A stretch of DNA of 64,000 bases from Panax quinquefolius. Lineage: Eukaryota; Streptophyta; Magnoliopsida; Apiales; Araliaceae. Made by a program: the position numbers and the translations under genes. Below are positions 12,056 through 24,057 of the stretch, one piece after another; position 1 is the stretch's first letter; each line of letters opens with the position of its first letter. The notes under the pieces were generated by a model. That model was given only the letters and a program-made list of their open reading frames with translations, was not told the DNA's origin and made no database searches. The stretch is from assembly GCA_020205615.1 (NCBI GenBank), contig CM035156.1, positions 19,247,128-19,311,127 on the forward strand, read 5' to 3'.

Positions 12056-13975
12056 ATGACACATTTACCAAGCGAATCAAAGACTGGAGGAGGCAACGCA
12101 AGCCACCTATGTGCAACAAAGATAAATTTACTAACTAGAAGGTTAGGATGCAAGCTTACATGGATTCAATATATGAAGATCTATTTGAAACTGTTCAGAA
12201 TGGGCCCTATGTTCCTACAAAGCTTGCACCAACTACAGATGACCCAGACAGAGTACAGATTAAGGTCAAATGAGAATGGACGGAGAAGAGCGAAAGAGAG
12301 TCATCCAACTTGACAAAAAGGCCAAGAACATCTTATTTCAATCATTAGAAGATGATCTATTTGAAAACGTGGTCAACTGCAAAACAGCAAAGGAGGTTTG
12401 GGAAGCACTACTCATTATGCATGAAGGAACAGAAGAAGTCAGAGAAAATAAACAATCTCTCTTGACTCAACAATATGAGATGTGTGCCCATGTTCAAGGA
12501 GAGAACGTCACTGCTACATACGAGAGATTCAATATTCGCTTCAATTCTCTACGAGCCTATGGAAAGATCTATCCAAATAAAGATCTGATCATAAAGTTCA
12601 TGAGAGCTTTACCAAACAAGTGGGATGCCAAAACCACTGCCATTAGAGAATTAAAGAATCTACATGAAATGACTGTTCAACAGTTATATGGCAACCTCTT
12701 CATGTACGAACTGGAGCTGACACAACGAGCTGAAACGTTATCTAAAGGAAGAAAGAAGGACAAAGGTGTTGCTTTCAAAGTAACTGAAAACACTTCCAAA
12801 ATCAACATTGAAGCTGATTCTGACTACGATGATGATGAGGACTTTGCAATGCTGATTAAAAGACTAAGAAGATTCATGAGACAAGGCAGAACCAGCAAAC
12901 CAAAGAAAGTTGGCAACTACAGCAGCCAGGAGCAAATGAATGACCTATGCTATAACTGCAAGAAACCTGATCACTTCATTGCCAACTGCAACAAACCACT
13001 CAAAGAAGAACTCAAAAAGAAGACACATGTAAAGAAGGAATACAAAGGAAACAAAAGGCCAGTAAATAAAGACAAATGCCTTGTAGCTGGAGGATCGTGG
13101 AGTGACTCAGACAATGACTTAACTCCTGAATCTAGAGATGATAAAGATCCTCAAATAGCAAATCTTTGTTTAATGGCCAAAAATGCAAGGGACAAACAGA
13201 ACTCCAACATACATGAAGTAAGTATCGATGAGGTATTTGACTTTAACTCTCCTGATATAGATATTGATGATCTTAGAACTGCATTACATGGCATAACATC
13301 TGATCTATACCAATACATGAAGTGGTTTAGAGTTCTGTCTAAGGATTATTCACTTCTTCAAAAGGAGAAAGAAAAGGTTCAAGAAGAACTAGAAACAACC
13401 CTTCTCAGTACTAATTCTTTCTCTGAACTTGAAGTTGAGAATAAGCTCTTGAGACAAACAAATGAGCTCAGCACAAAAAGAGAGTCTAGTCTAACCTCAA
13501 AAATTGAGGATCTAGAAAAGACTATCTCTACATGGAATAAATCTTCTTCATCCATGGACTCTTTAATCTCTAATCAGAGAAGCGTCTCTTATAGAACAGG
13601 GCTAGGCTTTGGGGAATCTACCTCAGAGCCATGTGTGGAAAAAGTAAAGGAAAATAACATGAGTGATGCCTCAAGGTTAAGTAGGGGCAATATATTTGTG
13701 AAATCCTCACAAAGTGATGAGCCTGTCAAACCCTGCCCAGCTGATTCAAATCATATTTTCAGGAGTAAGGGATCTCATGCTGGTCTAGGTTTAAGAAAAG
13801 AGAAAAGTAATCTAGCTACTACTCATCAACCTCGAAGGATCGTAGAGTCCAATAAAATTAACTCTACGAACCAACTAGGAAGATACAGTAAAAGTAAGAT
13901 ATACTCTTCTCAATTAATGAAACAAGAGAACACATGGAAAAAGAAATATCAGCCTAGCAGGAGGATGACCAATTA
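12056..13975 (+). pseudogene. Element A gag, part 1 (split by element B)
   Basis: Nucleocapsid/capsid protein of element A. The likely start is the ATG at 12056; a frameshift near 12100-12250 moves reading into the frame open from 12270 to the insertion. The capsid-like segment includes KNILFQSLEDDLFENV and a FMRALPNKWDAKTTAI stretch typical of Sirevirus gag. An acidic patch (EADSDYDDDEDFAML) is followed by a zinc knuckle CYNCKKPDHFIANC (CX2CX4HX4C, near 12950-12990) and a Lys-rich tail. A long Leu/Glu-rich coiled-coil-like stretch lies at about 13330-13530. The frame is interrupted at 13976 by element B and continues at 32034 in the same frame. It would package the element RNA. Confidence 0.88.
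13971..13975. repeat. Target duplication AATTA, left of element B
   Basis: AATTA precedes the LTR start at 13976 and is repeated exactly at 32034-32038. Confidence 0.85.
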
Positions 13976-14929
13976 TGTGACGCCCCAAAATAGGTATACA
14001 TCACCTATTACGAGTTGTCAATACATGAATGCGAAACAACTACAACTTTATTATTACAACAAAGAAAGCGTGAGTTTGAATACAAATATTATCTTCTGAC
14101 AATATCTATACTCAAATAAATCCTCATCACATTTATTGATACATTATTTTACAAAAATGGTGAGGACTACTAAACAATCATTTCTAAAACCTTCATTCCA
14201 TACCCCGACTAAATACTTCACTATATTCTCGCCTCCGAGAAGAAAAATGGAACAAAAAGGAAAAGGGTGAGCTCAACTAGCCCAAGAAAGAATATTATGA
14301 CTAAGATAATATACAACAAATTACCGTTAGTCTTCAACGAGAAAAATCTAATAGAATACAATAGACAACAAATTTTAAATCAATATTACAGAATGAAATA
14401 ATAATTCATTAGAAGAGTTAAGTAGAGAATGCAAACTACTATCTTACATGTATGAATTTAAAAGTTCATCGCTCATCTTTTATCCTGTAACATCAATCAA
14501 TATACATACGAATCAAATATTCATCTTTTGCACTACGAGGCCAAAGATATTCATCGATTAATCATGTTCATCTAAACACACTGTTCATCTTTGCACTACT
14601 GACCAAAGATATTCTTCAAAATCATTCATCTTTTACTACTGGCCAAAGATATTCAATAATATCATCATTTAAGACCGAGGATGATGAAAATATTTTTTAA
14701 AAAACGAATCGATGAAACAAAATGACAAGGATTAAGGATTAAGGATTAGTACTTTGTTTTATCCATGTTCAAAAATACCTCAAAAATAATCATAGTGGTG
14801 TAAAATTCAAGAATGATCAAAACATGGATACAATCAAAGCTAGTATCGAGAATAGATATTTTGGACAAAAAGAAGAAATTTTATTTTTGGTGAATAAAGC
14901 AAGATATCGTGAATAGTGCAGTATCGTGA

Positions 14930-15065
14930 ATAGTAACTCTGACACCAAAAGATAAAAATTTCACAAAAACATCTTCACGCTTATGAATAGTACTTTCGTG
15001 AATAGTAACTCGTGAATAATAACTCATGAATAGTAACTCGTGAATAGTAACTCATGAATAAGTAA
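14930..15065 (-). repeat. GTGAATAGTAACT tandem repeats in LTR
   Basis: About eight units of the form (C/A)(T/G)GAATAGTAACTC in direct order, in the transcribed part of the LTR relative to the TATA box at 15341. Equivalent arrays lie near 30290-30440 and 37610-37775. Confidence 0.8.
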
Positions 15066-15340
15066 CCTACACATGAAAAAGTTCCAAATTTGATAAAAAG
15101 TTCCAACCAATATTTCAACATAATGATATTGAAGAAATAATATCATTTGAGAAGAAAATAACATCCCTTACCTCGAAAGATTAGTACTTCTAGTTTGGAA
15201 TCTGGGGTATAGTCTTTGAAGGAACTTTCACTTGGTCTAACAATACTCAAAGTATACTCACAAGAATACGCTCAATATATCGAGAGAAATAGAGAGAAAC
15301 TTCAGTTTAAATGTGTTTTTTCAATTCTAACCTAAGCACC

Positions 15341-15350
15341 TATTTATAGG
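15341..15350 (-). promoter_or_regulatory. LTR TATA box (element B left)
   Basis: CCTATAAATA on the minus strand, at the same relative place in all family LTRs. Confidence 0.65.
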
Positions 15351-16659
15351 AAAATGCTTAGAACACCAAAGCGAAAATTGAATATAATATTAATATATTT
15401 TTCACATTTTCTTTAGCCCACCTAGACAACTGATCTCAGCCCATTTGAATCACATGTGAGGCCAACTTAGTTGCAAAAACGTTTTTCTCAAAATAATTAA
15501 CTAAAACTCCCAAAATTAATTATTTTGAACTTGAAACTTCAATAACTCATAATAAATAGCCCTTTCATCAGAAAATTCGAATCTCGTGAGTTTTTATAGG
15601 AAATTCAATTCTCTACAACTTTACTGAAGAAAGTTTTCCAAATTCCAAATAGAAATTGACCAAATCCACAAGCAGACGATTTTACTGTGTATATAATCAA
15701 ATTTCTATTCAATAATTTTGTCCACCAACACACAAAATATGTGTTAAACATTTAATGCCACAAAATACTCTTCCTCCTCATATACTCATATATCCCACAT
15801 TCATTGTAAAAATATCATCGTTAATATATTATTAAAATAATATATTTAAATGAATTATTTTATCGAGAAAAAGATAAAATATTAATTTTCAACAATTGTC
15901 ACATTAAAATTTTCTCCATCTATATCCTCATAAAATCAATATTTTCCTCATCATATAAATCAATAATTAATTATTCATAAATAATATTACGAATCACATT
16001 ATTGATAACCAGCGAGTTCAGGATAGAGGGGCTTCCAATAAGAATTTTTTCTTCTTGGCTGGCGCAATTAGGTGACCAAACCTCTCCTTAAACGAAACTT
16101 TCTAGACATTGCCAATAATGTTATCTAATAATATTATTCAGATAATATGAATTATTACTTCGATAATGAAAATATCTGTAAATGACAATTATTGAAACAA
16201 CAATGAATATAAAATATCAACGCAGCAATTATTAACTCGATAAAATCTTTGAGCGATAATTCACAGAACCATTATTGAGTAGTGCCTTCTTACGTAAGAA
16301 TCAATAATTGGTGCAATACTGCAGTGTCTTCTTGTGTTTTAACCACGGGTATTTTAATAAGATAATTGCAAACAACCACGCATGAGTTATTTTTAAACAA
16401 CTTATATTTGTCGTTTTCTTCATCCAATCGCTTTCACATATGGGGCCCACATTTTTGCGGTCAATATTCCCAAATAATATTCCCCGACGCAGTCTGAATA
16501 TTCTCCGACAACAATGAATATTTTATAACCACTTGCTTATTTTGAAATATTTACGTATTTTACCCCTAACTATCCATATTAATCAAATCAACCCTTACTA
16601 TTTCAAAATAATAAATAGAGAAAATTAAATTTCATTAATAATAAGTTGGGGGTCTTACA

Positions 16660-16682
16660 ACCTCCCTCCTTATGAAATTTCG
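16660..16682 (-). promoter_or_regulatory. Element B polypurine tract and interior edge
   Basis: The plus strand ACCTCCCTCCTT is AAGGAGGGAGGT on the element strand, directly abutting the 3' LTR. This is a standard plus-strand primer. The interior is then cut by copia C after TATGAAATTTCG. Confidence 0.8.
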
Positions 16683-18551
16683 TAAGTAGTATGCACACAA
16701 GCGATCATGTTTGATGATAAAGCATATACTTTAACAATCTTATTCATTTATTAATAAAAAGTATTAATTTATTAAAGGCTTTTAATTATCTACATGATCT
16801 TTGTTTTATAATATGTGATAAACCCATAGTTTTAAGCAATGCTTTTAGAATAATGATGATGATCATTCTAATGAGATCTAAATTCTTAGAAAGCTTAAAA
16901 CTAAAATAGTTCCCAATCATTGGATTACTAAATTGGGGATTAGTGAATCCGGATAGATTGATACATCGTTGCTTGCTCGTTGGATGAGGATGATTGATCT
17001 CATGATCATTTGTGTGGAACACTAAAGCAAGTATGTAGGTGCTTATTAGAGAATAAGTTCATTGAGCAGAGCATGGCTCGCTAAGGAATACCTAATGGAG
17101 TTTTATTTGCTGTCGATAGGAATTCTGTAGTGATAGTAGTCTGAAGTAATCCTTGGACTTGAGATCATCATAGTATCTTGTGTATGATGAGTTATACTTT
17201 GACTTATTCCTTAAGACCCTTAGGGTATATCAAAGGGTATGCTTGGGTATAATAAGTTGTACATGGAGATAATGTATGATCGATAAAGAATCTACCACTT
17301 CTAATAAAAGAAGAAAATGTCTATGTGATTCGATAAATGACAACCCAGTAGTCCTTGGCGGCGAGAATGAAATTAGAAAGGAGTTTCTAATTTGCATTAT
17401 TTGGAGTTGTGCATTTAAGGATCGAAATACATATAATTAAATAAAATAAGACTTGTGATAATTCCATGTCTTATATTTAATTGGGACATTGTATGGTGGA
17501 AGGATTGAATTATCGGTAACTATTTACTCAAAAGGTTCTTTTATGATTAATGTTGAAATCTATATTATCTGGAAAGTCGTTGATCATTAGGGAGAACTTA
17601 TCCTATTGTAGAATAAATATTATTTATTTAAATAAATTAATTGTTTAATTTATTTATTTAAATAAGATTAGATTATTCTAATTGATTTATTCACAACCGG
17701 TTTAATATGGAGAACCTAAAGGGTCACACCATAAAAGGAAGAATAATTATTTAAGAAGTTAATGGCATAATCGTAATAATATGTTATGTATATTTAATTT
17801 AATCTATGGTGATAGAATAAATTAAATAGCTTAATATTATTATTTAATATTTTAGAAATATTAAATATAAATTAATAAGAGAGTCTTATTAATATTATTA
17901 CAATTATTATTATTTTAATTTCTAAAAGAGTTTAGGAATTAATTTAATATAAGTACTCTCATTTATTCCTAATTGGATTAGGAAGGAAAATTAGTTAAAG
18001 GAGTTTAATTAATTATCCCTAATAAGATTAGGGAGCTTAATTAATTAAAAGAATTTAATTAATTAAATAAAACCCAATTCCTTAATTGTTAAGGTGGGTT
18101 GCCCATATCTATAAATAAGAGGAGTCTTATTATGGGTGGATGTGGTTGTTGACTTTTTACTAATACGTAATAATTCCAATTTGTTGGAAAAATACGCCTT
18201 TTTACTATAGAGATAGAAAAACTAGGGTTTGAGCGAATACCCTTCTTCTTGAATTCTTATTCTTCCTTGGTGGATCACCTCTGAGGCCCAACACTTGGGT
18301 GGCTAACGTTGATCGAAAGGAAGGAACCAAACCCGTGGATTCAGTTGAGCGAAAAGGATTGGAGGTGAACTTGTACACGAGGAAGCTTCGATCTTCAAGG
18401 TATGATTTTATTCTTTATCTTTTCGTTTAATTAATAATTGTGCATAAAGGGTGATCCGGGGTATATGGTTTGTAAAATTTTTAAACTCGATTTTTCTCGC
18501 TTTAGCTTATTTTTGCAATTTGATTGCGTTCTTGAATATTACAAACCTAAC
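16683..18551 (+). repeat. Copia C 5' LTR
   Basis: It starts at TAAGTAGTATGCAC (other copy TGAAAGTAGTATGCAC) and ends ACAAACCTAAC. CTATAAATAAGAGG at about 18108 is the likely TATA box. It differs from the right LTR mainly by short clustered changes and indels. Confidence 0.88.
18108..18121 (+). promoter_or_regulatory. Copia C LTR TATA box
   Basis: CTATAAATAAGAGG, conserved in the second LTR at about 25488. Confidence 0.6.
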
Positions 18552-18566
18552 GGTGGCATCGAGCCA
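18552..18566 (+). promoter_or_regulatory. Copia C primer-binding site (degenerate)
   Basis: GGTGGCATCGAGCC follows the LTR and resembles the TGGTATCAGAGCC initiator-Met primer-binding site with a few changes. Confidence 0.6.
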
Positions 18567-18881
18567 AACCTTTATGCTGAATTATTAATTGTTTTAATTT
18601 GATATGTATATTGATATGTGTTTAGAACAATTTAATTGGGCATAATTTTATTGTATAAAATTTATTAAAAAAAAAAAAAAAAAATTCTTTTTTTTGGTAA
18701 TTATTGCTTGCTATTTTGAATCATTGAAATCGTTGGAATTTAGTGATTTTCTTATTTTTTATAATTAAAATTATTTATATTTAAATTTTTTATATATATT
18801 ATTTTATTATAATAAAATAATTTTTTTTTAAAAAATATATATTGTATTATAAATTAAAATTGAGTTTTATTTTTATATTAA

Positions 18882-19029
<148 letters not shown>

Positions 19030-19090
19030 TTATTTTAATATTAAATATATATTTATTAATTTAATTTAATTTTATTTATATATAATTAAA

Positions 19091-19690
19091 ATAAAAAGTT
19101 TATTTTAATCTTAAAATAAAAGGTTTATTTTAATATTAAAATAAAAGATTTATTTTAATTTTAAAATTAAATTTCATGCTAACTAATTAGAGTTGGAATT
19201 GGATTCCATGATAACTAATTGGAGTTGAAATTGGATTTTATTTTTTCTTAAATAAAGGAGTTTATTTAGATATGAAATAAGATTTCATATTATTCAAAAT
19301 AAAAGAGTTTATTTGTGAATAGGAAAAGAATCCAATTTTCCTTAAATAAAGGAGTTTATTTAAATATGAAATAAGATTTCATATTATTCAAAATAAAGGA
19401 GTTTATTTGTGAATAGGAAAAAAGAATCAGTGTTTCCTTTAAAAATTTTTTTTTAGTGTTTTCCATAATTAATTAAAATAAAAGAGTTTATTTTAATTAA
19501 AGATTTTTTTATTACATGGAATTGGATTCCATAATTAATTAAAATAAAGGAGTTTATTTTGATTAAAGATTTTGATTAAAATAAAATAGTTTATTTTATT
19601 CAAAATTGGATAAATTAAAATAAAATAGTTTTATTTTGATTTAAATTTGGATTAAAATAAAGGAGTTTATTTTGATTCAAAATTAGATTT
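19091..19690 (+). repeat. Array of AATAAA-GG-AG-TTTATT palindromes
   Basis: About 12 copies of an AATAAA(A/G)G(A/T)GTTTATT unit at irregular 30-90 bp spacing (e.g. 19250, 19301, 19345, 19393, 19475, 19544, 19653). Each can form a short AAATAAA/TTTATTT stem-loop. Confidence 0.75.
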
Positions 19691-20454
19691 TATACTAACT
19701 AAATTTGCCCATTAAATGATATCAATATATATATTAAATGTTTATTATTCATAAGATGAATGTTATTTATTGATCGTATGATGATGTGTATGATAATAAA
19801 TGGGATTGATTATGGACTATTGACCCGATGTGATTGGATTTTATTTTAGTTGGATGCATGAATGTATGGGTTTTTATTAAATGGGGTTACTGCGTACCTC
19901 GTCTTCTCTAATTTTTCTTAATGTAAATTCTATCTCCCTCTATGTACTTCCCTTGATTTAGCGATCAAGGTTTCTATTTATTTTAAATAGTTTTGTAATA
20001 GGAATAGTTAGAATTAATTTTGAAAAATTAGAGATCAAGGAACAGAAAGGCGCTTGAAGACCGTTTGTAATGGAGCAGGGTTTAAATGTAATAGTTATAT
20101 TTAAATATTATTTCTTGCACCCCTAGGGTTTGACCTTTTGGTTCACTTGGTGGCTCTAGTGAACCAAACTAGAATAAAAAGTCCATAATCAATCAGGGTA
20201 GAATATAGTATTCTATATGTGCATGCTTATATATATATATATATATTATGCAAACATGCTTCGCATGTTCATTAATATAATGTATTTTATATATATATAT
20301 AAATGCATGCAGCTAAACAGATGAGACAAATTAATAACAAACCCCTCAATTTTTTATATTAAGTCCTAAAGCGTTCAAAGATATTTGGAATATCGAGCGT
20401 TAAGCCTTCTAGCATGATAAAATTAATAGAGTATTAAATATTTAATATGAGTTT

Positions 20455-20750
20455 GTTGTGTCACCACAAGGCAAGTATTAAGTATTTAAGATGTTAATTA
20501 TCACATTTGATGCTTATAAAGAAAATTGAACAATATTGTTTTGTTGTGTCACCACAAGGATGATATTTTCTTTTTTGAATATATGGAGTGCTAGGTCGGA
20601 CTTAACTTGGATAATTTTGATTCGGATGTGCCACCACTTGATCAAAATAATCTAAGAGGCAAAAAGAAAAGGAGTTGCATAGTTGATGTAATTGACAAAA
20701 GTTGTCTACCTATTTATTTATATATAGTTTGTTGTGTCACCACAAGGCTA
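20455..20750 (+). repeat. GTTGTGTCACCACAAGG triple repeat
   Basis: The 17-mer occurs at about 20456, 20541 and 20729. Each holds TTGTG...CACAA, a 5-bp stem. They lie in the untranslated leader upstream of gag. Confidence 0.8.
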
Positions 20751-20939
20751 TATACATTTGAAATGGGATCCTTATTCTCACTAGCAAATCTTTAATTAGA
20801 TTTTGCTTAGAACTATATAAGTGAGGGTAATATAGTTTGAAGAAAATAGTGGGAGATACCAATTTAAAACAAGACCTAAATTATTTTGGTAATTAATAAA
20901 AGAATGTATGTTAAAATGTTGTTAATTACAAATTCATTT

Positions 20940-21790
20940 ACAAATTTTACAATGTCTAAAATTACTATCAACTTGCGAAGCATATTAGATGCTAAATTAA
21001 CGGGATAGAAAATTAAGCGGATTGGTTAAGGAATTTGAGAATAGTTCTCATAGGCTGAAAAGCTATCTTATATCATATAATCGCTTTATCCTGCAATGGT
21101 TGTTGCGAGAATGATGCCTCTGAGGAAGAGATTGCTACTTTTAGAAAGTGGCAAGATGATGCCTGATTAGCTCGATGCATCATGCTCGCATCCATGAAAT
21201 AAACTTGAGCTTGACGTCGGCGTGAAACTATGGATGGATGCTTCTATATATTCACTGCACATCAGTAGTTGATGGTGAGGAAAGTAGGGCGATAGATATC
21301 GAGATATCTAAGGAGCTCTTAGATCTAGAATGGCCAATGGCACTATAGTATGAGACAAAAAGTTCTTAACATAATCAATTTGATTGATCGATTAGGACAA
21401 CTGGTTTTGTCATGGATGGAGAGTTGAGCGAATTTGATCTTGCACTCACTCCGGACTCCTTTCACAATTGTTGTGAATTTTTCATATGAACAAGCTAGAT
21501 ATCGACTTCGTTGATTTGCTTAACATATTGAAAAATGTTGAGAGTCACTTTCGACCAAGAAAGATCAAGTCTTCTTGGTAGGGGCCAAAGGATCTTACGA
21601 AAGAAGAAGCGATTCAAAGAAGGTAAATAGAAAGGCAAAAACAAGGATAATAAGAACAAAAGCGTCATGGATAGCAAAGGAGTTTGCTTCCCTTTGCAAT
21701 AAGCTTTGGACACTTTGGAAAGAAAGCTGCGAGAAGCATCTTGCGAGAGGCTAACGAAAGAAGCTTAGTGAAGTTTTGGTTACAAATCTG
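20940..21790 (+). pseudogene. Copia C gag remnant
   Basis: Recognisable only by piecing frames together: residues like SILDA and a W-L-R-L-I pattern near 20970-21070, then NKLDIDFVDLLN with KNVES near 21485-21545 (typical of copia gag, LNMLKDAE), a Lys-rich stretch near 21600-21650 and the ghost of a zinc knuckle (FPLQ-ALDTLERK) near 21690-21720. Multiple stops and shifts. It once encoded the capsid of element C. Confidence 0.65.
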
Positions 21791-21819
21791 AATTTGTTCA
21801 TGATTTAAAATAAATTTTT

Positions 21820-24030
21820 CTTTAAGTCGAGGTTCTACTTGGGTATTGGATCTGAGCTTTGGTTATCATAAATATAGATTTATGAAGGGACCAAGCGAGT
21901 AGAAAGTTAAACAAATATAAGTAATCTATGTGTGGAAAATGAAGCAAAGGTTGCTGCGTTAGCTATAGAAACTTATAGTTTAGCAATGCCTACGAACAAA
22001 TCTATTAAGTCGATAAGTTGTTATTGTATTCGATTCTTGTTAAAAATATTATTTCCATTTTATTGTTGGACAATGAAATCTTTGGTATTATAATTAAGAA
22101 CAATTGTTGTTCTATTTATAATAATAATGTTTTGTATAAAACTGGAATATTACTAATAAATTTTGTATACTTGACTTACATGAAAATAATTTTGCAAATT
22201 GAACAAACTAGTATAAGAAAAGGAGATGATCATTCAAAGAGTTGAATGTGTGTATTTGTTTGAAATACAAGTGTGAATTATTTGAAAGGTTCAAAGAATT
22301 GAAAGTGAAACAAATTGACAATGTATTAAGATTCTTTGATTAGATCGAGGAATAAATACTTGTGAAATAAGTTTCTAGATCATCTCAAATGGTTTTCTCA
22401 TAATGGACACCTCGATGATACATAATAATTGATTGATGTATTTGAATGAAAAATCGTACCTTGTTGGACATAGATGCGGTCCATAATGATTTTCTGACAT
22501 TCCGGTATCCTTACAGGATCATGTCTAGAAATGGTACGCATATCTACGAAAAGGTAACCTCAAAATCCATTGAAGACTCCATAAAAGTTATGGACGGGGA
22601 GGATTCCTAATCTTAAGTATGTTAAGATAAGGGGTTGTCGACTTATGTGAAAAGGTTTCAAAGGATAAGCTTGGGACAAGATTTGACAAGTCTGATTTGT
22701 GGGACATCCTAAAAGTAAGTTTAGGGTATATGTTCTATAATCCTACTTAGCAAAAGGTGTTTGTTGCGAAACACGCGCCTTCTAAAGATAAAGGTGTTTA
22801 TCATTGAAGGGGCTAGTGGGAGGATAATAGATCTTGAAGAGTTCAAGAACCACAAAACACTATAAGTCGAATAAGAGGAACACATAGATAGACCTATTAT
22901 ACCACAACAGAATAAATAAATGCGGAATAATACCAAAAGATACCTAGGAGGTATGGATTCATCATAGATGATGATGATGAGGTACACATCATAGAAGATG
23001 ATGATGATCGAGGTAAGTGTTGTGACACTTTCGATGAAATGGATTGAAGCAAGTTTCTCAAATATGGAACATTCGTTTTGATGAGAGACAATCAAAGAGT
23101 TTGATTTTATCAAAAATAAGAATGAACCTAGTGTGTACAAAAGGGTCGATGGGGAGCATCGTGACATTCCTAGTACTATATGTTGATATACTACGGATAA
23201 GGAATGACATACCAATGCTACTGATCGAGTAAAGATAAAGTTGTCTAAACATTCCTCCATGAATGATTTGGAAGAGTATCTTAATTGGGGATATAAATCT
23301 ATATAGATAGATTTAAAGGATGCTCGACTTAACCCGAGGAACGTATATTCATTTGATGCTAAAGTCGTTTAGCATGGCAAACTCAAGAGATGTCTCATGT
23401 CGATGAGCTATGGAGTGTATCTCTCTTAATAGTCCCCACAGACTCTCACGAAAAGAGAGAGTCGCATGAGTGACAATCATGTATGCAATGAAATGTCAGA
23501 GACTGATGTTGATCGGTCATATTATGGAGAAGTTCACTATGAGTCGGTGAAAAACATCTTAAAGTGCTTAACTTTGGCACTAAGGATGTGATCATATTCA
23601 TGGTGGGTCTAAATTAAAACTAGAGGCTTATGACGGACTCAAGTTTTTAGACGGAGACCAAGATGACGAAAAAAATCACTTTAAGGTAAAGGGTTACCTT
23701 GAGCGATGGTGCGATGAATTGGAAAGGTTCCAAATAATGAAGAGTTCTTTGGTTTAGTGATAAAGACAAAGTATATAGCTATAAATGAAGGCTGCAAGTT
23801 GATTGTTTGGATTAAAAGTTCATTCTGAGAACTAGGAATAGTTCTAAGTCTCATCTTGGATCTAAACATGTGTTGTGGCACTTTCATTTGATTATTAGAA
23901 TCATTGAAAGATGGGAAATCACTATAGAGATAGTGGACTCTCATGAACAACATTACATATCCATTAACTAAAAGCTTATCCAACGGCGGGATAATCGTCA
24001 CTTAGAGAAGAAGAGTATAAGATACCATGA
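21820..24030 (+). pseudogene. Copia C pol remnant
   Basis: Decayed polyprotein with all parts in order. Protease: STWVLD-like at about 21830. Linker: the open frame 22018-22245 with KNIISILLLDNE and NNCCSIY. Integrase: FERFKEF at about 22290, then LLDM-RSMM near 22460 and YVKRFQ near 22645. RT: 23044-23232 with LVLYVDI, where the usual YVDD has lost one Asp, then a HSSMNDLEEYL stretch. RNase H: about 23630-24030, ending RYHDDWL just before the PPT. Shorter than a full pol, so internal deletions are likely. Antisense frames at 22721-23260 and 23681-24001 are shadows. Confidence 0.8.
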
Positions 24031-24043
24031 CGATTGGCTTTAG

Positions 24044-24057
24044 TGCAAGTGGGAGAT
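24044..24057 (+). promoter_or_regulatory. Copia C polypurine tract
   Basis: GCAAGTGGGAGAT directly precedes the 3' LTR, a standard copia plus-strand primer site. Confidence 0.8.

Larger units (their letters stand above)
13976..16659 (-). repeat. Element B left (3') LTR
   Basis: It begins TGTGACGCCCCAAAATAGG and ends GGGGTCTTACA, about 2.68 kb. It carries hairpin repeats at about 14520-14655, GTGAATAGTA tandem repeats at about 14930-15062 and a minus-strand TATA box at 15341-15350. Very similar to the LTRs at 29345 and 36675. The first 120 bases happen to extend the element A gag reading frame, which is a chimeric artefact. Confidence 0.92.

Noticed and set aside
14000..14099. C-terminal end of the 609-codon frame that starts at 12270
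   Set aside because: The last 40 or so codons are Ty3 LTR sequence read by chance; the real gag continues at 32034.
16786..17022. 78-codon minus-strand frame found twice (also 24166-24402)
   Set aside because: Both lie in the copia C LTRs, so the duplication reflects the LTR pair and not a conserved gene. No recognised similarity.
22721..23260. 179-codon minus-strand frame
   Set aside because: It is antisense to the decayed copia C integrase/RT region, whose plus-strand motifs (LVLYVD, DLEEYL) are recognisable.
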